A DNA stretch of 8,788 nt from Clostridia bacterium (GTDB lineage Bacteria > Bacillota > Clostridia > Oscillospirales > CAG-382). This document shows, piece after piece, positions 1 to 6,880 of the stretch. Below the pieces are notes generated by a model that was not told the DNA's origin, did no database searches, and worked only from the letters and a program-made list of their open reading frames with translations. The number at the start of each line of letters is the position of its first letter. The stretch's first letter is position 1. The DNA is taken from positions 1-8,788 of the forward strand of contig JAFYOG010000225.1 of NCBI GenBank assembly GCA_017560285.1, read 5' to 3'. The position numbers were made by a program, and so were the translations under genes.

Positions 1-1575
1 ACCGAATCTAAGAATTTTGGTACGTTGGGCGGCAGAAGTCTAAACTTCTCTCGCATGGACGATAGAAAATATGCAATCAAATGGATAATTGACGAACAAA
101 TAAAGCGTTATGAAGCTGCCGGTTACGAAAACCTCGAGCTTGTTGGCTTTTATTGGTTAGAGGAATACGTAAACGCTTCCAATTCCTACTATCCCGTAAC
201 CTATGCGACCGATTATCAGCTATTTACATATGCCTCTAACTATCTGCACTCCTTGGGCTATAAGTTTATATGGATACCTTACCACAACGCCATAGGTTAT
301 AGCGAATGGAAAACCCTTGGCTTTGATTTCGCCAGCTATCAGCCCAACTATTTTTGGTCTGCACCTGCCGAAAACCGCATAACCGTTACTTGTAACAAAG
401 CGGCTACCTACGGTATGGGTATGGAAATGGAGGTTGACGGAAGCGCCGCTCAACCCGAATATTACAAGCGCTATTTGAAATACCTTGAAACAGGTATGAA
501 TTTGGGCGCTATGAATTCTATAAAAACCTATTATCAAGATGGTAAGGATGCGGCATTCTATACCGCATGTTATTCGCAAAATCCGTTGTTCAGAAATGTT
601 TACGACTTAACCTACAAATATGCAAAGGGAACTCTGACAAAAGCGGACATTAACTATAACGTAACCTTAGATGACACTTTGCCGTATTGTGCAAATTGGA
701 TATCTTTGGATTGTAATTATACCGGTTGCGCTTCCTTTGTCGATGGCAACGGTTCCGAATATCAAGAGGTTAGCGGTAAGGAATTGACCGACGGTATTAT
801 CGGTGAATCCGAGCTTGGAACCGAATGGCACGCATTCCATTATCTTACAACAGATTCCGACGGCAGAATGAGTGTTACCATAGATTTGGGCAAAGTTTAT
901 AACGATATTACCCATTTTGTTTCTCATTACAACGATTGTCGCGCCAACGGCATAGGATTACCTCGTGACGTAAAATTTTATTATTCCTTAAACGGCAGCG
1001 AATTTACGTTGTTAAACAATCCCCCGATTGTTGAAAAGCATGGTCATGCGTATGCATATTATATATCGGATAAGCCTGTTACTGCTCGTTACGTAAAGCT
1101 TTCCATTGCACATACATTCGGATATCCGTTTGTATTTTGCTCTGAATTTTTGGTAGGCGTAGGCGAGCCTTCTGATGTTGCGGGCGGAGAAAACGGTGCA
1201 GATCCCGTTGTGCCCGATCCTGACCCTACACCTAACCCTGACCCCACGCCCGATCCCGACCCTGATCCCGATCCTGACCCTGATCCCGACCCTGATCCCA
1301 ATCCCAATCCTGATCCTGATCCTGATCCTGATCCCGATATCAATGGTGACAACAATCAAGGCGATAACGAAACCGAATACCTTTTAGGCGACATTAACTG
1401 TAATAATAAGATAGATGCACGCGATTATTTGTTTGTTAAACGTATTTATTTCGGTACACTTGAATTAAATGAAATTCAAACAAAAAATGCCGATATCAAC
1501 AGGAACGGAAAAATTGATGCAAGAGATTATATACTTTTAAAACGTATGTATTTTGGCACGTATCACCCTAACTAA
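1..1575 (+). CDS. DUF4855-like / discoidin-like / dockerin secreted protein, 5'-truncated by window edge (copy 1)
   Basis: The frame is open from base 1 and the first residues already match the two downstream paralogues, so the start lies outside the window. The TTG at 25 is not a real start. By alignment to copy 2, about 157 N-terminal residues including the signal peptide are missing. Visible parts, numbered from base 1: the rest of the DUF4855-like domain (about 5-217) with GFYWLEE (49-55) and GMGMEMEVD (138-146); a discoidin/F5-8 type C-like beta-sandwich (about 252-388); a Pro-Asp repeat linker (405-446); and a type I dockerin (about 463-521) with two calcium-loop repeats, each carrying D-A-R-D and K-R. 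A dockerin normally binds a cohesin on a scaffoldin, so the protein is likely part of an extracellular or surface complex. DUF4855 has no activity known to me. The discoidin-like domain suggests glycan binding and the whole suggests a carbohydrate-active enzyme, which is inference. Compared with copies 2 and 3 it has about 8 extra residues after the YWLEE motif. Confidence 0.85.
   Translation, partial: TESKNFGTLGGRSLNFSRMDDRKYAIKWIIDEQIKRYEAAGYENLELVGFYWLEEYVNASNSYYPVTYATDYQLFTYASNYLHSLGYKFIWIPYHNAIGYSEWKTLGFDFASYQPNYFWSAPAENRITVTCNKAATYGMGMEMEVDGSAAQPEYYKRYLKYLETGMNLGAMNSIKTYYQDGKDAAFYTACYSQNPLFRNVYDLTYKYAKGTLTKADINYNVTLDDTLPYCANWISLDCNYTGCASFVDGNGSEYQEVSGKELTDGIIGESELGTEWHAFHYLTTDSDGRMSVTIDLGKVYNDITHFVSHYNDCRANGIGLPRDVKFYYSLNGSEFTLLNNPPIVEKHGHAYAYYISDKPVTARYVKLSIAHTFGYPFVFCSEFLVGVGEPSDVAGGENGADPVVPDPDPTPNPDPTPDPDPDPDPDPDPDPDPNPNPDPDPDPDPDINGDNNQGDNETEYLLGDINCNNKIDARDYLFVKRIYFGTLELNEIQTKNADINRNGKIDARDYILLKRMYFGTYHPN
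1213..1338 (+). repeat. In-frame hexanucleotide repeat encoding a Pro-Asp linker
   Basis: A run of CCN-GAY hexamers (CCTGAC, CCCGAT, CCTGAT and similar) encodes about 42 residues of alternating Pro and Asp, with a few Thr and Asn replacing Asp. It joins the discoidin-like domain to the dockerin in copy 1. The hexamers vary at the third codon positions, so it is imperfect. Gain or loss of a unit would keep the frame. Such linkers are typically extended, acidic and protease-resistant spacers in secreted enzymes. Confidence 0.9.
1387..1560 (+). repeat. Dockerin duplicated segment, copy 1 (two units, 102-base period)
   Basis: Two dockerin calcium-loop units start at 1387 and 1489, exactly 102 bases (34 codons) apart. 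Each encodes D-I-N-x-N-x-K-I-D-A-R-D-Y, followed by K-R and Y-F-G-T. The acidic and Asn residues at loop positions 1, 3, 5, 9 and 12 fit the calcium ligands of type I dockerins. The same 102-base period occurs in copy 2. Confidence 0.85.
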
Positions 1576-1582
1576 ACAAAGA

Positions 1583-1628
1583 GGGTTGCCGGTTATATAC
1601 GGCAACCCGTTTATATAATTAAATTTTT
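1583..1628 (+). terminator. Rho-independent terminator after copy 1
   Basis: Eight bases after the stop codon, GGGTTGCCG (1583-1591) pairs perfectly with CGGCAACCC (1600-1608) around an 8-base loop. The following stretch is T/A-rich rather than a clean T run, with a short T5 at 1624-1628. The GC-rich 9-base-pair stem makes termination likely, though the weak tail may allow some readthrough. Confidence 0.75.
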
Positions 1629-1656
1629 ATAAAAAATGCGTTTTCCTTATAAATTC

Positions 1657-1684
1657 TTTACATTTATATTTTAAGGTATATACG
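1657..1684 (+). promoter_or_regulatory. Possible weak promoter for copy 2
   Basis: TTTACA (1657-1662), a 16-base spacer and TATACG (1679-1684) form a possible sigma-A promoter ahead of the copy 2 start at 1715. An alternative is TTTCCT (1642-1647), 17 bases, TATATT (1665-1670). Neither is strong. The region is AT-rich, so chance matches are common. A promoter here is expected because a terminator lies just upstream. Confidence 0.3.
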
Positions 1685-1714
1685 AAGCATCTTAACTAAT
1701 TATTAGGAGGAAAT

Positions 1715-3787
1715 ATGAAAAAACAAGTAAGCATCATTCTTATTTTGGCATTGTTAATACCGTTTATGTTTAATTTTATAACATCTGCAGCGCCTACGTT
1801 GCCTACCGCAAGCGATTTGAACGGCTATGAAAATATCTGCCTTACGTATACTTTCGGTTCTTCTTATGATAAGGATAGAATTTATACTTATGAATTTGAG
1901 CCTTACGTTGCGTATATCGATGCCGACGGTAATAAGAAAGATTATTTCTTTGATAGCTTTCTGTTCTTACCTCGAATGGGTTACGGTCCCTCCGGCGCAA
2001 GAATGCACATAGATCTTAGCAACCCTACAAAGGCGATTGACTGGACGACATATATAGAGGACACATTCCAATCCGGTTATAATGTTGATGCATTGAATAA
2101 TGCCTTCCTTAACGCAAAATACGCTTTAAATGACGAAAGCGATAAAAAAGCGGGAGCGTTCTTTACTATTTTATATCCTGCCGCTACTGCTACCAATTTT
2201 GGCGAGCTTGGCGGTCGCAGCTTGAACTTTTCCAACATGGAAGATAGAAAATATGCAGTTAAATGGATGATAGACGAGCAGGTAAGCCTTTTTAATGATA
2301 AGGAATACGAAGGCTTAGAGCTTGTTGGCTTCTATTGGTTGGAAGAATATTTAGTCGAGAATAAAGATGTAGAGCTAATTAAATACACTGCAGAATATTT
2401 GCATAGCTTAGGCTTGAAATTTATCTGGATTCCTTGGTATAAAGCAACGGGCTATAACCGCGGCGATGAATTAGGCTTTGATGCAGTATGTATGCAGCCC
2501 AACCTTTTCTTCCAAGCATATACCGACCCTAATCGTGTTAACGACAGCATCAAAATATCCAACCGCTACGGTATGGGTATGGAAATCGAAGTAGATTTTG
2601 ATGTATTTGACGACTATTATTTTAACCGTTACCTCTATTATCTTTCGGGCGGTTTAAATTCCGAAATGATAAATTCGGTTAAAATGTACTATCAGGATGC
2701 AGGTCCCGGTGTATATTATACCGCTTGCAAATCCAGCGATAAACGTTACAGAGACGTATATGATCTAACGTATAAATATGCAAAAGGCACCTTAACACAA
2801 GCAGAAATCGATGCTTTAAAGCCCGCAGACGTAGACGATAACTTTGTAGACGATATAAATATGCCGTATATTGTTAACGGCGGCGTAGATTGGATCTCTA
2901 TAGGTAAAAGCTACACAACCTCAAAGGATTATAATGATGGCAGTGGTGCAGGATACCAAAATATAAGCGGTAAAGAGCTTACAGACGGTAAGATCGCAAA
3001 GGTCGATTTAGGCACCGATTGGATAGGCTATCACGATAAAACCAAAGATAGCGACGGAAGATTTAACATTACTATCGACCTTGGCGAAGTGCGCGACGAT
3101 ATCACTAATTTTGCCGCTCATTTCGATAACAAACAGCTATATAGTATCGGTTCTCCCGGCGATTTGCAAATTGCCATTTCCACTACAGGCAGAACATTTA
3201 CAACTATATTGCGCCCTGAGCTAACGTTAGACCCTAATGAATCCGGTTTTTGGGTAACCTGTAATCCCGTAAAAGCAAGATACGTAAGATTATCGTTCAA
3301 AAAGTTGGATAAGAGCTTTGTTTTCTGTTCGGAATTCCTTGTTGGTACAGGCGAGGCAGTTCCGCTTAGCACAGTTTCCTTTAACGCAAACGGCGGTACG
3401 GGTACAATGGCAGATGCAGTTGATGTTTATTGCGACTACAAGCTTCCTTCCTGCAAATTTACCGCACCCGAAGGTAAACAGTTTAAAGCTTGGATCGTTA
3501 ACGAAACCGAATACGCGGCAGGCGATACTATATACGTTACCGAGGATATTACCATTACTGCAATTTGGGAGGATATTCCCGAACCGGAATACATACTTGG
3601 CGACGTTAATAATAACGGTAAAATCGATGCCCGTGATTATTTGCTGTTAAAACGCGGATATTTTGGCACGTTTACGTTGGATGAGCTTGCACAAAAAAGC
3701 GGCGACATTAATAATAACGGAAAAATCGATGCCCGTGATTATTTACTTTTAAAGCGCGGTTATTTTGGAACTTATACAATAAAATAA
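1715..3787 (+). CDS. Secreted DUF4855-like / discoidin-like / InlB-type repeat / dockerin protein (copy 2)
   Basis: Complete 690-residue protein. The ATG at 1715 sits 4 bases after AGGAGG (1705-1710) and opens a classic signal peptide: Lys-Lys, a hydrophobic core, then likely cleavage after Ala25 or Ala26. Domains in order: DUF4855-like (about 36-365) with GFYWLEE (205-211), IWIPW (237-241), QPNLFF (261-266) and GMGMEIEVD (286-294); discoidin/F5-8 type C-like (about 410-547) with LTDG, ITIDLG and ARYVRLSF; an InlB B-repeat/Listeria-Bacteroides-repeat-like domain (about 553-619) starting VSFNANGGTGTM and ending ITAIWED; and a type I dockerin (about 628-687) with two D-x-N-N-N-G-K-I-D-A-R-D loops. 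The protein should be exported and docked on a cohesin-bearing partner. Catalysis is unproven. The paired conserved Glu motifs and TIM-barrel-like pattern suggest, but do not show, glycoside hydrolase activity. It is flanked by terminators on both sides, so probably monocistronic. Confidence 0.9.
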   Translation: MKKQVSIILILALLIPFMFNFITSAAPTLPTASDLNGYENICLTYTFGSSYDKDRIYTYEFEPYVAYIDADGNKKDYFFDSFLFLPRMGYGPSGARMHIDLSNPTKAIDWTTYIEDTFQSGYNVDALNNAFLNAKYALNDESDKKAGAFFTILYPAATATNFGELGGRSLNFSNMEDRKYAVKWMIDEQVSLFNDKEYEGLELVGFYWLEEYLVENKDVELIKYTAEYLHSLGLKFIWIPWYKATGYNRGDELGFDAVCMQPNLFFQAYTDPNRVNDSIKISNRYGMGMEIEVDFDVFDDYYFNRYLYYLSGGLNSEMINSVKMYYQDAGPGVYYTACKSSDKRYRDVYDLTYKYAKGTLTQAEIDALKPADVDDNFVDDINMPYIVNGGVDWISIGKSYTTSKDYNDGSGAGYQNISGKELTDGKIAKVDLGTDWIGYHDKTKDSDGRFNITIDLGEVRDDITNFAAHFDNKQLYSIGSPGDLQIAISTTGRTFTTILRPELTLDPNESGFWVTCNPVKARYVRLSFKKLDKSFVFCSEFLVGTGEAVPLSTVSFNANGGTGTMADAVDVYCDYKLPSCKFTAPEGKQFKAWIVNETEYAAGDTIYVTEDITITAIWEDIPEPEYILGDVNNNGKIDARDYLLLKRGYFGTFTLDELAQKSGDINNNGKIDARDYLLLKRGYFGTYTIK
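3599..3772 (+). repeat. Dockerin duplicated segment, copy 2 (two near-identical units)
   Basis: Units begin at 3599 and 3701, a 102-base period. By eye the first 72 bases of the two units differ at about 8 positions, nearly all silent, so at the protein level they differ only at one Val/Ile. Each unit gives G-D-[VI]-N-N-N-G-K-I-D-A-R-D-Y-L-L-L-K-R-G-Y-F-G-T. The units are more alike than those in copy 1. Confidence 0.85.
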
Positions 3788-3795
3788 CAACACAT

Positions 3796-3830
3796 AAAAG
3801 AGGATATGAGCTGTTCATATCCTCTTTTTT
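3796..3830 (+). terminator. Strong rho-independent terminator after copy 2
   Basis: AAAAGAGGATATGA (3796-3809) pairs perfectly with TCATATCCTCTTTT (3815-3828) around the loop GCTGT, with the T run extending to 3830. It begins 8 bases after the copy 2 stop codon. Because the left arm begins with A4, it could also work for transcription from the right, but no convergent gene is present. Confidence 0.92.
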
Positions 3831-3845
3831 ATTAAATATATCCCC

Positions 3846-3874
3846 TTGCAAAAAAAGCTTATTTATGTTAGAAT
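3846..3874 (+). promoter_or_regulatory. Sigma-A-type promoter for copy 3 (and the methyltransferase gene)
   Basis: TTGCAA (3846-3851), a 17-base spacer and TAGAAT (3869-3874), with an extended -10 TG at 3866-3867. Transcription would begin near 3881, giving a leader of about 25 bases to the ATG at 3906. It lies directly behind the copy 2 terminator. Its position rules out translation of copy 3 from the upstream in-frame TTG at 3846. Confidence 0.75.
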
Positions 3875-3893
3875 AAAACATAATTTATTAAAG

Positions 3894-3899
3894 AAGGAG
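3894..3899 (+). promoter_or_regulatory. Ribosome binding site that fixes the copy 3 start
   Basis: AAGGAG ends 6 bases before the ATG at 3906. The reading frame is open further upstream, but only this ATG has a ribosome binding site and places the signal peptide at the N terminus. Confidence 0.85.
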
Positions 3900-3905
3900 T
3901 CAATT

Positions 3906-5753
3906 ATGAAAAGGACGATTTCTGCTTTACTTAGCATAATGATTTTAATATCTCTTTTTGCTGTATTTAATATTACTGCAACGGCAATAGTGCCCACCGC
4001 AGAAGATATGGGCGGTTACGAGAATCTGTGTTTAACCTATACGTTCCGTACCTCGAACAGAGATTACGGCAGACATTATAAAAACGATTTAATGCCATAT
4101 ACGGCATATCTTGATAAAAACGGAAATATAAAAGATTTCTTCTTCGATAGTTATCTGTTCTTGCCGTGTATGGATTTTGGGCCTTCCGGCGCAAGAATGC
4201 ACGTTGACGTAAATAATCCTACCAAAGCCATAGACTGGACAACTTACGTCGAAGATACTTTTCACAAAGGTGCCAACGTAGATGCGTTAGAAGAAGCTTT
4301 CGGTGCTACAAAAAAAGCGTTGGGCGATAGCGAAAAAAAGGCAGGTGCATTTTTCACTATCCTTTATCCCTGTACAAGCGCTACTAATTTCGGTACATTA
4401 GGCGGAAAACAGCTTAACTTTTCAAAAATGGAAGACCGCAAATATGCCGTTAAGTGGATAATCGACGAGCAAATGAAGCTCTTTAACGAAAGAAATTATC
4501 AAAACATTGAGCTTGTAGGCTTTTATTGGTTAGAAGAATTTGTGCTATCAAATGCAGATAAAGAGCTGTTTCAATACGCTTCGGAATATCTTCATTCCAT
4601 GGGCTTAAAGTTTATATGGATTCCGTGGTACAAGGCAGAGGGATATCAAAGCTGGCGTTCCTTGGGCTTTGATGTAGCGTGTATGCAGCCTAATTTATTC
4701 TGGCTTGGAAATTACGACCCTAACCGTGTTGAGGAAAGTGTAAGAATTTCTAATAAATACGGTATGGGTATGGAAATGGAATTGGATTCCAGAGTTACCC
4801 AGGACGATTATTTTTACAGATATTTAGATTATCTCGAAATCGGTATGACGTCCGGAATGATGGACGGCGTAAAAATGTATTACCAAGACGGCAAGCCGGG
4901 GGTATATTATCAGGCGTGCTATTCCAATAACGACCGTTACCGTACGGTATACGATTTAACATATAAATACGCAAAAGGCACCTTAACAAAAAACGATATC
5001 AGCAGTGTAAGACCTCAGCTTGATATTAATTATGTAGATGATATTAAATTCAATGACAATATTTTGCTTTCGGGTGTATCTTGGTATTCCATTGGTAAGC
5101 CTTATACTGCGTGCGAAGCATACGTAGATGGTAACGGATTAGCTTATCAGGATGTTGACGGTAAAGAATTAACCGACGGTGTAATTGCTACAAATGCGGT
5201 TTCTACCGATTGGCACGGCTTCCATTCGTCTTTAAGAGATAAAGATTGGCGTTTAAGCGTTATTATAGATTTGGAAGAAGTTCGTAACGATATAACAAAT
5301 ATCGCCGCCCATTTTGATAACAGAATGGAATACGGCATAGGCACACCCGAAAACATTTTGTTGTATTCTTCCGAGGATGGAGAAAATTACAAATACATAA
5401 ATATGGTCGACCTTATTTGCGACCCTGTTAATTCGTGCATTAATTATGAAAGCTCTAAACCCATTACCGCACGTTATATAAAAATGTCGTTTTTACCTGC
5501 AGGCAACAGTTTTGTTTTCTGTTCGGAATTTTTGGTAGGCACCAACATAGAGCAGGAACCTAACAACGATATATCTGATAATACCGATATTAATGACGAA
5601 TCTGAAATTATTGATGGTAACGAAAACGGATCCGGTAATTCTAAAGATTACACCGTTCTTATTATCACTATTTCCGTATCTGTTGTATTGTTAATAGCGG
5701 TGGCTACGTTTATACTAATAAAAATTCGGAGAAAGAAGAATAAATGCAATTAG
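3906..5753 (+). CDS. Membrane-anchored DUF4855-like / discoidin-like protein (copy 3)
   Basis: 615 residues from the ATG at 3906. A signal peptide opens the protein (Lys-Arg, hydrophobic core, likely cleavage after A-T-A at 25-27). The DUF4855-like domain (about 36-365) holds GFYWLEE (205-211) and GMGMEMELD (286-294), and the discoidin-like domain spans about 410-548. It is almost gap-free against copy 2 up to there; between residues 161 and 240 I count 56 of 80 identical. In place of a dockerin there is an Asn/Asp/Glu-rich linker (about 549-581), a single transmembrane helix (about 583-606) and a basic tail, I-R-R-K-K-N-K. There is no LPXTG sorting motif. The protein should sit in the cytoplasmic membrane with its core outside. 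It likely acts on or binds the same kind of glycan as copies 1 and 2, which is inference. It has its own promoter and overlaps the next gene by 10 bases; no terminator separates them. Confidence 0.9.
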   Translation: MKRTISALLSIMILISLFAVFNITATAIVPTAEDMGGYENLCLTYTFRTSNRDYGRHYKNDLMPYTAYLDKNGNIKDFFFDSYLFLPCMDFGPSGARMHVDVNNPTKAIDWTTYVEDTFHKGANVDALEEAFGATKKALGDSEKKAGAFFTILYPCTSATNFGTLGGKQLNFSKMEDRKYAVKWIIDEQMKLFNERNYQNIELVGFYWLEEFVLSNADKELFQYASEYLHSMGLKFIWIPWYKAEGYQSWRSLGFDVACMQPNLFWLGNYDPNRVEESVRISNKYGMGMEMELDSRVTQDDYFYRYLDYLEIGMTSGMMDGVKMYYQDGKPGVYYQACYSNNDRYRTVYDLTYKYAKGTLTKNDISSVRPQLDINYVDDIKFNDNILLSGVSWYSIGKPYTACEAYVDGNGLAYQDVDGKELTDGVIATNAVSTDWHGFHSSLRDKDWRLSVIIDLEEVRNDITNIAAHFDNRMEYGIGTPENILLYSSEDGENYKYINMVDLICDPVNSCINYESSKPITARYIKMSFLPAGNSFVFCSEFLVGTNIEQEPNNDISDNTDINDESEIIDGNENGSGNSKDYTVLIITISVSVVLLIAVATFILIKIRRKKNKCN

Positions 5754-6868
5754 TCGCTACCTGCCTTTTTGGTCTCGAGGGCCTTTTGGGCGAAGAAATA
5801 GATAATTTAGGATATAAGAGAATAGAAACTATAGACGGCAGAATAACCTTCGAAGCACCTGCCGAGGCGATTGCGGTATGCAATATACGTTTGCGTACGG
5901 CAGAGAGAGTTTTTATTAAGCTTGGTTCTTTTAAAGCGCTAACCTTCGAACAGCTTTTTGAATCTACAAAAGCATTGCCTTGGGCAGATTATATCGGCAG
6001 GGAAGATATGTTCCCCGTAAAAGGTCATTCCATTCGTTCAAAGCTATTTTCTATCCCCGATTGTCAAAAAATAATTAAAAAAGCTATCGTTATGTCTTTA
6101 TCGAATAAATACGGCATTAAGATTTTTCCCGAAACGGGTGTAAAATATCAAATCGAGTTCTTTATTCTTAACGATGTTGCTACACTTATGATAGATACTT
6201 CGGGCATAGCGTTACATAAAAGAGGCTACCGCGCTCTTGCGGGTGCGGCGCCCCTGCGCGAAACCTTGGCGGCGGCGATGGTAAAATTATCCCGTATGCG
6301 CGAAAACGTAATTATCTGCGACCCGTTCTGCGGCAGCGGTACTATTGCTATCGAGGCTGCACAAATCGCTTGCAATATGGCGCCCGGTATTTACCGCAAG
6401 TTTGCGGCAGAACAGTTTGGTCTTTTTGATAAATCTGTATGGATAACCGAAAGGGAAAAGGCTAAATCCGAAATTCGCCCCGCTGTAACAAAGATTTTTG
6501 CATCGGATATAGATGCAGAAGCAGTTAAGCTTGCCCGCGATAATGCCAAAAAAGCGGGAGTAGATAAGTATATTGAGTTTTCTGTTGAAGATGCTATCGA
6601 ATTTTCTTCACCTATTCCCGATGCAAGAGGTACTATTGTTACCAATCCGCCCTATGGCGAGCGTATGGGCGAAATAACACAGGTTCGTCAGCTTTATAAA
6701 GCGGTTGGTGCGAATTTTAAAAATAAAGTTCCCTTCTGGCAAATGTATATAATTACTTCGGACGAAGAATTCGAACGTCATTTTGGCAGAAGAAGCGACA
6801 AAAAACGCGTATTATACAACGGTATGATAAAATGCAACCTATATCAATTTTTTAAAACAAAGAAATAA
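5744..6868 (+). CDS. THUMP-type class I SAM-dependent RNA methyltransferase, RlmL/YpsC-like
   Basis: 374 residues, the usual length for single-domain members of this family (COG0116 type). The N terminus, ending in a G-[LM]-E-x-L-type segment (FGLEGLLGEEI), matches the family start, so the ATG at 5744 is right even though it overlaps the previous gene by 10 bases. GGAG at 5728-5731, followed by a purine-rich stretch, can serve as its ribosome binding site. An N-terminal ferredoxin-like/THUMP region (about 1-155) should bind RNA. The Rossmann-fold methyltransferase follows, with L-H-K-R-G-Y-R (157-163), SAM motif DPFCGSGT (193-200), acidic ASDID (253-257) and catalytic NPPYGER (301-307). The N-P-P-Y motif methylates exocyclic nitrogens. 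Family members make N2-methylguanosine in 23S rRNA; E. coli RlmL acts on G2445. The exact target here is inferred. It acts in the cytoplasm on ribosomes. Transcription probably comes from the copy 3 promoter, with translational coupling. Confidence 0.9.
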   Translation: MQLVATCLFGLEGLLGEEIDNLGYKRIETIDGRITFEAPAEAIAVCNIRLRTAERVFIKLGSFKALTFEQLFESTKALPWADYIGREDMFPVKGHSIRSKLFSIPDCQKIIKKAIVMSLSNKYGIKIFPETGVKYQIEFFILNDVATLMIDTSGIALHKRGYRALAGAAPLRETLAAAMVKLSRMRENVIICDPFCGSGTIAIEAAQIACNMAPGIYRKFAAEQFGLFDKSVWITEREKAKSEIRPAVTKIFASDIDAEAVKLARDNAKKAGVDKYIEFSVEDAIEFSSPIPDARGTIVTNPPYGERMGEITQVRQLYKAVGANFKNKVPFWQMYIITSDEEFERHFGRRSDKKRVLYNGMIKCNLYQFFKTKK

Positions 6869-6880
6869 TCTATAAAGTTA

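Noticed and set aside
25..27. TTG as the start of copy 1
   Set aside because: Residues encoded by bases 1-24 already align with copies 2 and 3, so the gene is cut by the window edge.
1213..1338. Short direct repeats as a CRISPR array
   Set aside because: The units are 6 bases with no spacers and encode an in-frame Pro-Asp linker.
1012..1359. Two overlapping minus-strand reading frames opposite the Pro-Asp repeat, encoding Ile-Arg or Gly-Ser repeats
   Set aside because: They arise because a hexamer repeat is open in several frames. No ribosome binding site or promoter supports them, and the + strand frame belongs to a well-supported gene.
1696..1706. CTAAT-T-ATTAG dyad touching the copy 2 ribosome binding site, as a translational switch
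   Set aside because: The arms are only 5 bases with a 1-base loop, which cannot fold as a hairpin. It is AT-rich and likely chance.
3846..3905. Upstream in-frame TTG start for copy 3
   Set aside because: The TTG is the -35 element of a good promoter, so it would not be transcribed from it. The ATG at 3906 has a ribosome binding site and begins a signal peptide.
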